Of a stretch of 64,000 nucleotides of DNA, positions 35,578 to 44,694 are shown in pieces (the stretch's first letter is position 1; every line of letters starts with the position of its first letter). The stretch is from NCBI GenBank assembly GCA_042091695.1, contig JBELHA010000004.1, positions 1-64,000 on the forward strand, written 5' to 3'. The position numbers and the translations under genes are program-made. Under the pieces are notes generated by a model. The model saw nothing but the letters and a program-made list of their open reading frames with translations, was not told the DNA's origin and did no database searches. The DNA comes from Flavicella sp042091695. GTDB taxonomy: Bacteria; Bacteroidota; Bacteroidia; Flavobacteriales; Flavobacteriaceae.

Positions 35578-36918
35578 ATGGCTCGATACGAACTGAAACT
35601 TCCACAAATGGGAGAAAGCGTTGCAGAAGCAACCATAACCTCTTGGTTGAAAGAGATAGGAGATACTATCGAAGCAGACGATTCTGTTGTAGAAATAGCT
35701 ACAGATAAAGTTGATTCAGACGTTCCCTGTGATGTTTCAGGTGTTTTGGTAGAAATTTTACACGAGGTAGATGCCGTAGTTCGCGTAGGTGATACAATGG
35801 CAATCATAGAAACTGAGGGAGACCTTCAATCAGATGTGGACCAATCAAATACCAAAACTCAAGATGTTTCATCAGAAGAGGAGGAAGTTCCTGCTGCTGC
35901 AATTGAAGTAGAAAAGCAAGTATCAGAAGCTATAGAGAATATAAGTACAAATACGGTAAATGAATTTGCAAATACCAACAGGTTTTATTCCCCTTTGGTA
36001 AAGAATATTGCTGCAAAAGAAAACATATCTAAAGAGGAGTTGGAACAAATTCCTGGTTCAGGATTGGAAGGTCGGTTGACTAAGTCTGATTTACTAGAAT
36101 ACCTTAAAACAAGGGGAACTACAACTGAGAAAACCATAGCAAAGCCTGCAGTTGTTGCAGCAGCACCTACAGTCAAAGCTTCGATTTCTCCAATCTCTGT
36201 AAATGGTGAAGATGAATTGATAGAGTTGAGCAGGATGGGGAAGATGATTTCAGATCATATGATACATTCAGTTCAGAAATCAGCGCATGTTCAGTCATTT
36301 ATTGAGGTAGATGTTACCAATTTGGTAAATTGGAGAAACAAAGTAAAAAATGCTTTTGCAGCACGTGAAGGAGAAAAATTGACATTTACTCCCATCTTTA
36401 TGATGGCTGTTGCAGATGCCATAAAAAAATACCCACTGGTAAATTTATCTTTTGACGGAGATAAAAAAGTGGTTGTTAAAAAGGCAATCAATCTTGGAAT
36501 GGCTGCTGCTCTTGGCGATGGTAATTTGATTGTGCCAGTTATTAAAAATGCAGATCAATTGAGTATGATCGGTATGGCAAAAGTAGTAAATGACCTAGGA
36601 TTGCGTGCAAAGAACAATCAGTTGAAACCTGACGATATTAAAGGAGGAACTTATACCGTAACGAATATTGGAGGATTTGGTAGTTTGTTTGGAACTCCTA
36701 TTATAAACCAACCAGAAGCTGCAATTTTAGCCTTAGGAGCCATTAGAAAGGTTCCTGCTGTGATTGAAACACCTGAAGGAGATTTGATAGGGATTCGTCA
36801 AAAGATGTTCTTATCGCATTCCTATGATCACAGAGTTATCAATGGTGCTTTAGGAGGTCTCTTTATCAAACATATCAAAGACTATTTAGAAGCTTGGGAT
36901 TTGAATACTGAGTTTTAG
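35578..36918 (+). CDS. 2-oxoacid dehydrogenase complex E2 (dihydrolipoamide acyltransferase)
   Basis: This 446-residue protein is the acyltransferase core of a 2-oxoacid dehydrogenase complex. Residues 1-80 form the lipoyl domain with lipoylated Lys44 in EIATDKVDSD; a Glu/Ala-rich linker follows. Residues about 138-180 form the E1/E3-binding domain (FYSPLVKNIAAKENISKEEL). The catalytic domain extends from about 215, with SHSYDHRVINGALGGLF holding the catalytic histidine and aspartate. The sequence resembles the branched-chain type more than pyruvate or 2-oxoglutarate E2. E1 and E3 are not adjacent. Confidence 0.92.
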   Translation: MARYELKLPQMGESVAEATITSWLKEIGDTIEADDSVVEIATDKVDSDVPCDVSGVLVEILHEVDAVVRVGDTMAIIETEGDLQSDVDQSNTKTQDVSSEEEEVPAAAIEVEKQVSEAIENISTNTVNEFANTNRFYSPLVKNIAAKENISKEELEQIPGSGLEGRLTKSDLLEYLKTRGTTTEKTIAKPAVVAAAPTVKASISPISVNGEDELIELSRMGKMISDHMIHSVQKSAHVQSFIEVDVTNLVNWRNKVKNAFAAREGEKLTFTPIFMMAVADAIKKYPLVNLSFDGDKKVVVKKAINLGMAAALGDGNLIVPVIKNADQLSMIGMAKVVNDLGLRAKNNQLKPDDIKGGTYTVTNIGGFGSLFGTPIINQPEAAILALGAIRKVPAVIETPEGDLIGIRQKMFLSHSYDHRVINGALGGLFIKHIKDYLEAWDLNTEF

Positions 36919-36938
36919 TGTTTCAAATAGCACAACAT

Positions 36939-36979
36939 AAAAAAACCTCTACATGGCTAAACTTTGTAGAGGTTTTTTT
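36939..36979. terminator. Bidirectional terminator after the E2 gene
   Basis: A 15-bp stem (36939-36953 with 36965-36979) with A and T runs on the outside and an 11-base loop separates the E2 gene from the converging PhnA gene. Confidence 0.85.
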
Positions 36980-37012
36980 AGTTTTGACAACAGCGATTTT
37001 GTGTTTTCAGTA

Positions 37013-37606
37013 TTATTCTTTTGGAAAGGATTTTTTGACAAATTTGGTCAAAATCACAATATGAACCCCATTGATTCTTCCCTCTATATGTTCAGAGTTG
37101 TCATGTGTCAAACTAATATTTCTAACAGCAGTTCCTCTTTTTGCAGTAAAATTACCACCTCCCTTAACGTCCAAGTCTTTGGTCAAAGTAATGGTATCCC
37201 CAGCATTTAGTAAAGCGCCATTACAATCCTTGTGAATGATTTTTTCGTCATCACTCAAACCTTCTCCTGTGGCTGCAGCCCATTGCAATACATCCACTTC
37301 CAAGTACATCATGTCTAACAAATCCTGAGGCCAACCTTCTTTTTTCAGACGATTTAACATACGCCAAGCAATTACTTTGACGGAATCAAATTCGCTCCAC
37401 ATACTATCGTTCAAACATCTCCAATGGTTGGGATCTGTCTTACTTGGATGTTTGATTTGTTCGGTACAGGTAGTACAAGCCAAAATATGCTCGTCAATAC
37501 CTCCTGTATTTACGGGTTCTATTTGAAAGGGTGTCAATTCTAATAAATTACCACACAATTCACAAGTATTGCCACTTCTTTCGATCAATTCATTGTGTAT
37601 GCTCAT
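37013..37606 (-). CDS. PhnA domain protein
   Basis: The 197-residue protein starts with a zinc-finger-like segment (CELCGN, then CTTCTEQI) as in PhnA/YjdM, and ends with the PhnA C-terminal domain (KDCNGALLNAGDTITLTKDLDVKGGGNFTAKRG). A central insert of about 90 residues makes it longer than E. coli PhnA (about 110). Despite the name, a phosphonate role is unproven and the family acts in unknown pathways. It is transcribed alone on the minus strand. Confidence 0.88.
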   Translation of the reverse strand: MSIHNELIERSGNTCELCGNLLELTPFQIEPVNTGGIDEHILACTTCTEQIKHPSKTDPNHWRCLNDSMWSEFDSVKVIAWRMLNRLKKEGWPQDLLDMMYLEVDVLQWAAATGEGLSDDEKIIHKDCNGALLNAGDTITLTKDLDVKGGGNFTAKRGTAVRNISLTHDNSEHIEGRINGVHIVILTKFVKKSFPKE

Positions 37607-37690
37607 TTGTATCTTAAGGCTTAAAAGTTGTGTGTAAAACTACAGTTATCTATTAGAAGATAGTGTATTTCGTGTGAATATTTTTTCATT

Positions 37691-39184
37691 TTAAAAATAT
37701 AGAGATGCACTGATCATAGCGATCACCATCAAGGTAAGAATTCCGACCAATGGCAATACAAATTTCAACCATTTGTCGTATCCAATCTTAACAATTGCCA
37801 GAGAGGCAAGTATCAGTCCTGTTGGGTTTATAAAGGCAAACAATCCCATACCATAAACATAACAATTGACGACTATTTCTCTCCCCATGGCAACAGTATC
37901 TGCCAAAGGAGCAATGATAGGCATCGTCAATACTGCCATTCCCGATGAGGAAGGGATGAAAAAAGATAGCCCCCCATAAACGGCAACAAGTACATTGGCA
38001 AAAATCACTTTAGGCATGCCTCCAGTGAATTCACCGGCATAGTAAAGCAAAGTATCACTGATCATACCATCGTTCATCAATACGGATATACCTCTAGCAA
38101 TTCCTATAATTAACGCAACACCTAATAGTTCGCTCGCACCCTTAATAAAAGTATCAACAAAGGTTACTTCTTTGATACGTCCTATGATACCTATCAATAC
38201 AGCTCCCACTAAAAAGACGGCTGTCATTTCTAAAAACCACCACTCTAATTTGGCAACCCCATAAATCATTACAACAAAACAGAGCACAAATAAAATAAGT
38301 ATCAAGCGCAGTCTAAATGTTAGTTTGTGTTCTGTTTCGGTAGTGTTACCAAATACGGCTTCGATTTCTTCTTTCTGAGCGTAAATAATAGAGTTTTTAG
38401 GGTCTTTTTTTACACGTTTGGCATACCATAGAATGTACAAGATGCACACCGTCGTTGAAATCAATAAAAATAGAATACGTTCTTCTAGTCCAGTAGTCCA
38501 ATTGATACCCGCTGCATCTGAGGCTATAATGGTACTAAAAGGGTTTACAGTAGAACACATGGTCCCAATAGAAGAACCAATATAAATGGAAGCCAAGGCC
38601 ACAATGGCGTCGTAACGTGCCGCTAAAAACACGGGTATTAATATAGGGTAAAAAGCAATGGTTTCTTCTGCCAAACCGAAGGTAGTACCACCAATTGCGA
38701 TGGCTATGGTAACTGTAATAATAAGCAGGTATTCTCTTCCTTTTAATTGAGCTGCCAAAGCTGCTATACCTGCTTCAAAAGCACCTGTGATATTCATAAT
38801 ACCGATGAGTCCTCCAATGATAAGTACTAGAAAAATTATATCAGCCCCTTCAATGATTCCCTTGATGGGAGATTTTATATAGGCGATCAGTCCCTGTGGT
38901 GCTGCAGTAACTGTAGCATAAGTATTCGGAATGTTTATAGGTTTCCATATGGCCCCTCCTGTAAATTTCTCCAATGGAATTTTCACCTGAAGTTTTTCCA
39001 ATGTTTCTTGTGTTGCAGGATGCGTAATAGTTTCCTTTTGGTTTTTTTGTACAAATACCTTCGCCGTTTTATCGTATTGAAGACTGTCATATTTACCTGC
39101 GGGTACAAGCCATGTTAATAAGGCTACTGCTGCAGCTATTAGCAATAATAAAGTATGCGCAGTTGGCATTTTAATTTTTTTCAT
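37691..39184 (-). CDS. YfcC-family membrane transporter
   Basis: This 497-residue integral membrane protein has about 11-13 helices, with the YfcC/C4-dicarboxylate anaerobic carrier features MPTAHTLLLLIAAAVALLTW, FGLAEETIAFYPIL, VNPFSTIIASDAAG and SGMAVLTMPIIAPLAD. Relatives are thought to carry dicarboxylates or amino acids by exchange or symport; the substrate here is unknown. It is a single gene or the second in a unit with the pseudouridine synthase gene upstream, with 54 bp between them. Confidence 0.88.
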   Translation of the reverse strand: MKKIKMPTAHTLLLLIAAAVALLTWLVPAGKYDSLQYDKTAKVFVQKNQKETITHPATQETLEKLQVKIPLEKFTGGAIWKPINIPNTYATVTAAPQGLIAYIKSPIKGIIEGADIIFLVLIIGGLIGIMNITGAFEAGIAALAAQLKGREYLLIITVTIAIAIGGTTFGLAEETIAFYPILIPVFLAARYDAIVALASIYIGSSIGTMCSTVNPFSTIIASDAAGINWTTGLEERILFLLISTTVCILYILWYAKRVKKDPKNSIIYAQKEEIEAVFGNTTETEHKLTFRLRLILILFVLCFVVMIYGVAKLEWWFLEMTAVFLVGAVLIGIIGRIKEVTFVDTFIKGASELLGVALIIGIARGISVLMNDGMISDTLLYYAGEFTGGMPKVIFANVLVAVYGGLSFFIPSSSGMAVLTMPIIAPLADTVAMGREIVVNCYVYGMGLFAFINPTGLILASLAIVKIGYDKWLKFVLPLVGILTLMVIAMISASLYF

Positions 39185-39238
39185 AAGTAGGTATTTCGAA
39201 TGCTTTAGGTTTTCTAAATTGTAAAAATAGTATTTTAT

Positions 39239-40129
39239 TTAAACAGCAGCACATGCTTTTGGAAACAAGCGTTTGAATTTTTTTGGGAGTTCTGATTTGA
39301 TATGACAATCCTCTTTCGTAAATGGATGGGTAAATCGCAAGGAGTAAGCATGTAAGTAGAGTCCTTTACCTTTATGGTCAAAACCTTCTAAAAAGTACTC
39401 TTTGTCCCCAAGAATTGGATTTCCTAACGATGCTAGATGTTTGCGTATTTGGTGTTTCCTTCCTGTTTTTGGATTTATTTTCACCAAATTAAGAGCTTCA
39501 AACACGGGAGAGGGTACCGTTTCAATGACACTAAAATCACTTAGCGATGCTTTGCCATCGATAGGCAGTTGCACAACTCCAGCTGCCATCATTTTTTTGA
39601 TAGTCACAGCATAGTATGTTTTTTCAATAGTTTTTTCTTTAAAATAGTTGTTCAATGCGATTACCGCCGTTGTGGTTTTCCCAATAAGAAGCAATCCACT
39701 AGTTGGATGGTCCAGTCTATGAATCGGTTCAGGAAAGTCAAGGGCGTCTATAGCATCACTTCTTTTGAGTTTTGTGCTGAGTGCATTTTCAAGGGTCCAT
39801 TTTTTGTTACCACTGACTGTGATTCCTGCGGGTTTGTATACAACCGCGAGGTATGTGTCTTCAAAGAGTATTTCTAAGGGGAGATCAATGCTAGGTTTAT
39901 TGGCGGTTTCACTGTCTTGGTACAAATGGATGTATTCACCTCCGTATAGGAAGTCTCCCAAGTGCGCTTTTTTTTCATTGATAACAACCAAACCTTTCTT
40001 TACAGCTTTTTTAACACCACTTTTAGTCGGTTTTTTAGCAAACAATCCCGCTGCCATATCCTGAAGCCGTATGGGAGTTTCTAGTTGTGGTAGGCGTATG
40101 GTTTCGATGCATTTTAGAGCTCCTTTCAT
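39239..40129 (-). CDS. RluA-family pseudouridine synthase
   Basis: This 296-residue enzyme modifies uridine in rRNA or tRNA. An N-terminal S4-like segment (RLQDMAAGLFAKKPTKSGVKKAVKKGLVVINEKKA) binds RNA. The catalytic domain carries Asp140 in PIHRLDHPTSGLLLIGKT, VVYKPAGITV and the C-terminal KINPKTGRKHQIRKHLASLG. The target base is not known. It is divergent from the phosphotransferase gene across a region with a near-perfect palindrome. Confidence 0.92.
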   Translation of the reverse strand: MKGALKCIETIRLPQLETPIRLQDMAAGLFAKKPTKSGVKKAVKKGLVVINEKKAHLGDFLYGGEYIHLYQDSETANKPSIDLPLEILFEDTYLAVVYKPAGITVSGNKKWTLENALSTKLKRSDAIDALDFPEPIHRLDHPTSGLLLIGKTTTAVIALNNYFKEKTIEKTYYAVTIKKMMAAGVVQLPIDGKASLSDFSVIETVPSPVFEALNLVKINPKTGRKHQIRKHLASLGNPILGDKEYFLEGFDHKGKGLYLHAYSLRFTHPFTKEDCHIKSELPKKFKRLFPKACAAV

Positions 40130-40157
40130 AGGTGATATAGGTTCTTTGTAGAATGCC

Positions 40158-40175
40158 TAAAAATACGTATTCTTA
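40158..40175. promoter_or_regulatory. Near-perfect 18-bp palindrome in the divergent region
   Basis: TAAAAATACGTATTCTTA is symmetric at eight of nine pairs and holds the perfect core AATACGTATT (40162-40171). It lies 29 bp before the pseudouridine synthase start and 73 bp before the kinase start. Confidence 0.35.
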
Positions 40176-40223
40176 CAGTCATAATCATCGCATATAGCAC
40201 ATACTTTCAGAAGGGAATGAATA

Positions 40224-40231
40224 TATTTGTA
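40224..40231 (+). promoter_or_regulatory. -7 box (TATATTTG) of the phosphotransferase gene
   Basis: TATATTTG is a full match to TAnnTTTG, 16 bases before ATG 40248. No TTG is seen at the usual -33 spacing. Confidence 0.45.
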
Positions 40232-40247
40232 ATACAATCTAAAGGCT

Positions 40248-41219
40248 ATGTTAAAAGATTTTGAAAAAAACATCCTCAAGCACACGGGTGCATCCTCGTA
40301 TAAGGAATTAGAAACCCTTCAAAATTTATGGAGTGGTTATGGACGTATCGTTCGTTTATCCTTGGAGGGAAGTTCCTTGAAATCCGTGATTGTGAAATAT
40401 ATATGCCTGCCCAATGAGCAGCAACACCCTAGGGGATGGAATACCGATTTCTCGCACCAGCGAAAACTCAAATCATATGAAGTTGAAGCAGCCTGGTATC
40501 TTGAATGGTCGCAATTTGCTTCAGAGGATTGCAAAATGCCAAAATGTTATACTATAGCACGCCATGGAGATGAAGTATTGATGGTATTAGAAGATCTAGA
40601 TGCTGTGGGGTATTCAGGGCGTATCACAGAGGCAAGTTTTGAAAATATAAGTTCCTGTTTGCAATGGTTGGCTCATTTTCATGCAACTTATATGAATAAA
40701 AAGTCAGGTTTATTGTGGGAAACCGGTACCTATTGGCACTTGGAAACAAGACCTGATGAATTCGCAGCTTTACGCGATGTTGCTTTGATTGAAGCGGCGC
40801 CAAAATTAGATTTACTACTTAAAAAAAGCCCCTATCAAACCTTTGTACATGGAGATGCTAAACTGGCAAATTTTTGTTTTTCTCATAATTCTAAGGCAGT
40901 TGCGGCAGTAGATTTTCAATATGTAGGCGCAGGCTGCGGTATGAAAGATGTAGCTTATTTTATAGGGAGTTGTTTGCATGAGTCCGATTGTGAGTTTTAT
41001 GAATCTGATTTATTGGAAATATACTTCAAGACCTTGAGGACTGCGCTTGAACTATCGCATCCAGAAATAGATTGCGATTCTCTAGAACAAAATTGGCGGA
41101 TGCTCTATCCAATTGCTTGGAGTGATTTTCATCGTTTTTTGAAAGGTTGGAGTCCTGGTCATTGGAAATTAAACCGCTACAGTGAAAACATGTTGAAAAA
41201 AGCACTCGAATTACTGTAA
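40248..41219 (+). CDS. Phosphotransferase, ecdysteroid/choline kinase-like
   Basis: This 323-residue protein has the APH/choline-kinase-like fold. Motifs are HGDEVLMVLEDLDAVGY (ATP region), the catalytic FVHGDAKLANFCFS (Brenner motif HxDxxxxN) and the metal-binding AAVDFQYVGAGCGMKDVAYFIGS. It resembles the DUF1679/ecdysteroid-kinase-like branch of small-molecule kinases. The substrate is unknown. The next gene starts 51 bp later on the same strand; the two may be co-transcribed. Confidence 0.85.
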   Translation: MLKDFEKNILKHTGASSYKELETLQNLWSGYGRIVRLSLEGSSLKSVIVKYICLPNEQQHPRGWNTDFSHQRKLKSYEVEAAWYLEWSQFASEDCKMPKCYTIARHGDEVLMVLEDLDAVGYSGRITEASFENISSCLQWLAHFHATYMNKKSGLLWETGTYWHLETRPDEFAALRDVALIEAAPKLDLLLKKSPYQTFVHGDAKLANFCFSHNSKAVAAVDFQYVGAGCGMKDVAYFIGSCLHESDCEFYESDLLEIYFKTLRTALELSHPEIDCDSLEQNWRMLYPIAWSDFHRFLKGWSPGHWKLNRYSENMLKKALELL

Positions 41220-41270
41220 TATTCTTTTGATAGTAGCAATTGTTTGACGTATTTTTTTAGATTTGTAAGT

Positions 41271-43163
41271 ATGGCAAAGAAATATAGTTTTTATTTTTGG
41301 TTTTTAAATCTCTTGATAGCTGCATTGGTTATTTTAGGAGTATTTCTGGTAAAATTATTGCTTTTCAAACCCTTTGACATCCGTCATTTTTACGAGCGTG
41401 TTGTGTATGAAAAATTATGGGAGCGCCCACAAGCATTGAGTTTGTCCGGACTACCCTATATAGCCGAATATTCCAATGGAAATCTCGATGATCTATCCGT
41501 TCAGAAAAAAATAGTGTTTTTAGAAAAGACAAGGAAAAATAGTGAAATACTTGCTTCTTATGACTTGGGAAGGCAAACAGAGTCAGATAAATTAAATACT
41601 GAATTGTTGTCTTTTTATTTCAGACAGCTAAGCGAGGGAGAAGATTTTTTATTTTATGACTATCCTTTGCATCCAAACAAAGGATTGCACCTTGATTTTC
41701 AGAATTATATGTTGCAATGTCACAAACTCGAAAATCGCAACGATATTGAGAATTATATTCTGCGCTTGTCAAAATTTGACCGACAAGCAAGTCAATTACT
41801 GGGACATTTAAGAAAGACAGAAAGTGTCGGTGTTGTGCCTTCTCTTTCCATTATTGACGCTATTTTAGTGAGTTTGAGAAATAGTATTGGAGAACAAAAA
41901 ACAACTTTGGATTCCTTGAATTTTACTTACAAACAAGTAAAGCCAACTACTGCACATGTATTGTACACTAATTTTTCGAAACATATCAATGCTTTGCCTG
42001 AATTTGTACGGTTGGAAAGAACGATGTACAAAGATCAGGTTAAAAATACATTGGAAAAAGAGGTTTTTCCAGCTTACAAAAAATTGATTGCTTATTATGT
42101 GTACCTCAAAAAGATTGCAACTACTGAAACAGGAGCTTGGAAGCACCCTAATGGTGATGCCTATTTTAAGTATTGTTTAGAATTTCAAACAACAACGGAG
42201 TTAGCACCTGAAAAGATCTACGAGGATGGGTTGACAGAAGTAACAATTTTAAAAGATGAATTGGCTACATTAATAGCAGCTGACATTCATGCAGATTCCA
42301 TACATACGATATTAAAATCACTAGAATTAGCAAATGAAAAAGAGCCTTTCTATTTCAATTCAAATGACAATATTTCGCAATTGGTTTTGGATGCTTACCA
42401 CAATGAGATGGCATTTATTCGCAAGCGTCTGTCACAAGCCTTTATTTTAAAACAGACAACAGACAAAAGTAGTACAGCCAATCTCTCGGGACCCTTTGCT
42501 TCCTATGGTGTTGGCAATCAAAAAAAATCACAATTTCCTTTTGTTTCAAACCTTTCAAGCAAAGCAAATCTTAAAAACACAACAGCCACCATCAAGTACG
42601 GTTTAAAAAACTTTGTGTCACAGGGAGCGTTTTCATACAATTCAATTGCAATTGAGCAACCGCATGCAATGAAAAACCAACCAACATTTCGCAGCATGAA
42701 TTTATTTCCTGTATTCAATGCAGGTTGGGAGTTGTATGCAGAACAATTGAGTTGGGAAATAGGTTTATATTCCGATACTTCTAGCGAAAACTTAGGAAGA
42801 TTACACAATCGATTGTTACACACCATAGCTCTTACCTTGGATTCTGGAATTCATTTCAAACAATGGACTGCCCAAGAAGCGATTGATTTTTTGAAAGATA
42901 ATACCTTAGTTTCAAAATCTGAAGCGATGTACATGGTAGAAGATATAATAGTTAATCCAGGAAAAGCAAGTCGTGCGCTGATCGGTTATTGGAAAATCAA
43001 TGCCTTACGTACTAAAACAGAAGAAGCTCTGGAAACTCATTTTTCTCTAAAAGAATTCCACCACATCCTTTTGAAAAATGGTCCAGTACCTTTGCACATT
43101 CTTGAAAGTGAGGTAAAAGAATACATTCAAGATAAATTGTTTGCATTAACGATGATTGATTGA
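41271..43163 (+). CDS. DUF885-family protein lacking the metal-binding motif
   Basis: ATG 41271 is chosen over 41244 because MAKKYSFYFWFLNLL begins the membrane anchor. The 630-residue product has one N-terminal helix (about 8-30) and then the DUF885 fold: GAWKHPNGDAYFKYCLEFQTTTELAP, GWELYAEQLSWEIGLYSDT and the C-terminal FHHILLKNGPVPLHILE. The HExxPGHH motif, expected near residue 460, is replaced by IEQPHAMKNQ, so both metal histidines are missing. The usual zinc-peptidase-like activity is therefore unlikely. It faces outward from the inner membrane. Confidence 0.85.
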   Translation: MAKKYSFYFWFLNLLIAALVILGVFLVKLLLFKPFDIRHFYERVVYEKLWERPQALSLSGLPYIAEYSNGNLDDLSVQKKIVFLEKTRKNSEILASYDLGRQTESDKLNTELLSFYFRQLSEGEDFLFYDYPLHPNKGLHLDFQNYMLQCHKLENRNDIENYILRLSKFDRQASQLLGHLRKTESVGVVPSLSIIDAILVSLRNSIGEQKTTLDSLNFTYKQVKPTTAHVLYTNFSKHINALPEFVRLERTMYKDQVKNTLEKEVFPAYKKLIAYYVYLKKIATTETGAWKHPNGDAYFKYCLEFQTTTELAPEKIYEDGLTEVTILKDELATLIAADIHADSIHTILKSLELANEKEPFYFNSNDNISQLVLDAYHNEMAFIRKRLSQAFILKQTTDKSSTANLSGPFASYGVGNQKKSQFPFVSNLSSKANLKNTTATIKYGLKNFVSQGAFSYNSIAIEQPHAMKNQPTFRSMNLFPVFNAGWELYAEQLSWEIGLYSDTSSENLGRLHNRLLHTIALTLDSGIHFKQWTAQEAIDFLKDNTLVSKSEAMYMVEDIIVNPGKASRALIGYWKINALRTKTEEALETHFSLKEFHHILLKNGPVPLHILESEVKEYIQDKLFALTMID

Positions 43164-43285
43164 TGTTTTTTTATCGTCATTAATCTACGTTTTACTCACA
43201 TCAAACTGCAGTTTATCAAATTATTTATGTATTCGCTAGTTGTTTTAATAAATTAAGATGTTTTCAATAATTAAAAGAAACTCTT

Positions 43286-44080
43286 ATGAAAAAACATTTA
43301 GCAGTACTTGCCTTGTTAATCCTATTTATTACAAGCTCTTTTGGACAAAACGTACACTCAATTACCTATTTGGCAGTCCCAATGGCTGACACACAAGAAT
43401 TTTTACAATTACATAAAAAGTTTACCGATTTAGCTGCAGGAGAGGAACGAACCTTATTACATACCTGGCTCTTTAAACATGCTAGAGGGGGAGATTACTC
43501 TATGATGGTTGTAGACGTATATCCTAATCAGGAGTCATTGTATATGGACAAACCACAAGCTGTAATGAAAAAAAACATTGCGGCTATGGAGCTGTCTGAG
43601 GAAGAAAACGCTTCTATAAAAGAAGATTGGAAACGTTATATGTCTTTGTATATTGAGGGGCATACAGACGAAACACGTATCATGATCAATCCTGAAGAAT
43701 ATTTTTATAGTAGCGAAGCGTTTGACCCCTCCAAAAAAATGATTGTGATTTCAGCATTGTTTGATGTAAGGTATGCTGATATGAAAGAATTTACAGCAAT
43801 AGCTGATAAAGCTTATACAAAGTTAGCCATTGAACGTGGCAATGCGACACTGATTTTTCAAACAAGTCATTTGACAGGTTCTGGACTTTCCGTGGAATTA
43901 GTATCTTTTTTCCCTTCTTGGGATGCTTTAGCAGCAGATGAAAAAATACTGCATGCAGGAAATCCAGCCATGAAAACAGAGTGGATGCGTTTCTTTGAAT
44001 TACTACATGGGCATCACGATGAGATTACTATATTATTAGGTACCAATTGGCAATCTAAAACGTTTAATTTCTCAAAATAG
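43286..44080 (+). CDS. Exported protein with two related domains, 264 aa
   Basis: After a signal peptide (MKKHLAVLALLILFITSSFGQ, mature from about 21) the protein consists of two similar halves of about 110 residues: ITYLAVPMADTQEFLQLH and FDVRYADMKEFTAIADKA begin each, and each ends in a short acidic stretch with W..F/Y and IEGH/LHGHH. The folding pattern suggests tandem alpha/beta barrel (NIPSNAP-like) units, but I do not recognise a family. It is probably periplasmic. No linked gene gives its role. Confidence 0.72.
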   Translation: MKKHLAVLALLILFITSSFGQNVHSITYLAVPMADTQEFLQLHKKFTDLAAGEERTLLHTWLFKHARGGDYSMMVVDVYPNQESLYMDKPQAVMKKNIAAMELSEEENASIKEDWKRYMSLYIEGHTDETRIMINPEEYFYSSEAFDPSKKMIVISALFDVRYADMKEFTAIADKAYTKLAIERGNATLIFQTSHLTGSGLSVELVSFFPSWDALAADEKILHAGNPAMKTEWMRFFELLHGHHDEITILLGTNWQSKTFNFSK

Positions 44081-44222
44081 TACTCAACAATTTGTGTATT
44101 TTTTGAAAGGGATATTTTCACTATAAACATTGAATTTTAAAAAATAATGTCATGGTTTCTTTTTGTTTTCCGTATTTTTGGGATAATAATAATTAACTAA
44201 TATTTATTTAAATTAATATACA

Positions 44223-44576
44223 ATGAAAGCACATACTGCAAGTTTATACAATGCAATTGCATTGATAGGATTCTCACTTTGGGGATATTTTTCATCAGAT
44301 ACTCCCTCAGTAACAGCCTTAATTCCCTTTTTTGTAGGAATCGTATTACTCGCTTTAAACAAGGGAGTAAAAACTCAAAACAAAGTGGTCGCTCATATTG
44401 CTGTTTTGTTGACTTTGGTAATTCTATTTGGTTTGATCAAACCTTTGATGGGGGCTTTCGGACGTAGTGATACTATGGCAATCGCAAGAGTGACAATCAT
44501 GCTTGTTTCGACAGTAATCGCATTGGTTGCTTTTATCAAGAATTTTAAAGAGGCACGTAAAAACAAAGCGGCTTAA
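44223..44576 (+). CDS. Small integral membrane protein, 117 aa
   Basis: Four hydrophobic helices fill nearly the whole protein (ALYNAIALIGFSLWGYF, ALIPFFVGIVLLALN, VVAHIAVLLTLVILFGLI, ITMLVSTVIALVAFI) with short loops and a basic tail. It appears in flavobacterial genomes as an unnamed membrane protein. A TATTTTTG promoter-like box lies at 44173-44180. The gene is followed by a UUCG-loop terminator and is not linked to the previous one (142 bp). Confidence 0.72.
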   Translation: MKAHTASLYNAIALIGFSLWGYFSSDTPSVTALIPFFVGIVLLALNKGVKTQNKVVAHIAVLLTLVILFGLIKPLMGAFGRSDTMAIARVTIMLVSTVIALVAFIKNFKEARKNKAA

Positions 44577-44604
44577 TCCTCCGAATTTAAAGTTTATAGT
44601 TTAC

Positions 44605-44638
44605 AACAAAGCCCAAACATTCGTGTTTGGGCTTTGTT
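44605..44638 (+). terminator. Terminator with a UUCG tetraloop
   Basis: A perfect 15-bp stem (44605-44619 with 44624-44638) is closed by TTCG, the very stable UUCG tetraloop, after the small membrane protein gene. The T tract is short. Confidence 0.75.
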
Positions 44639-44694
44639 AGTTTATAAGTAGCTGTCTATTTTTAAGATTGAAGTGTTTTTATGGTTTTATGACT

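Noticed and set aside
41259..41266. TAGATTTG box just before the DUF885 gene start
   Set aside because: It matches the -7 consensus but lies only four bases before ATG and has no -33 at the right spacing, so it was not listed as a promoter.
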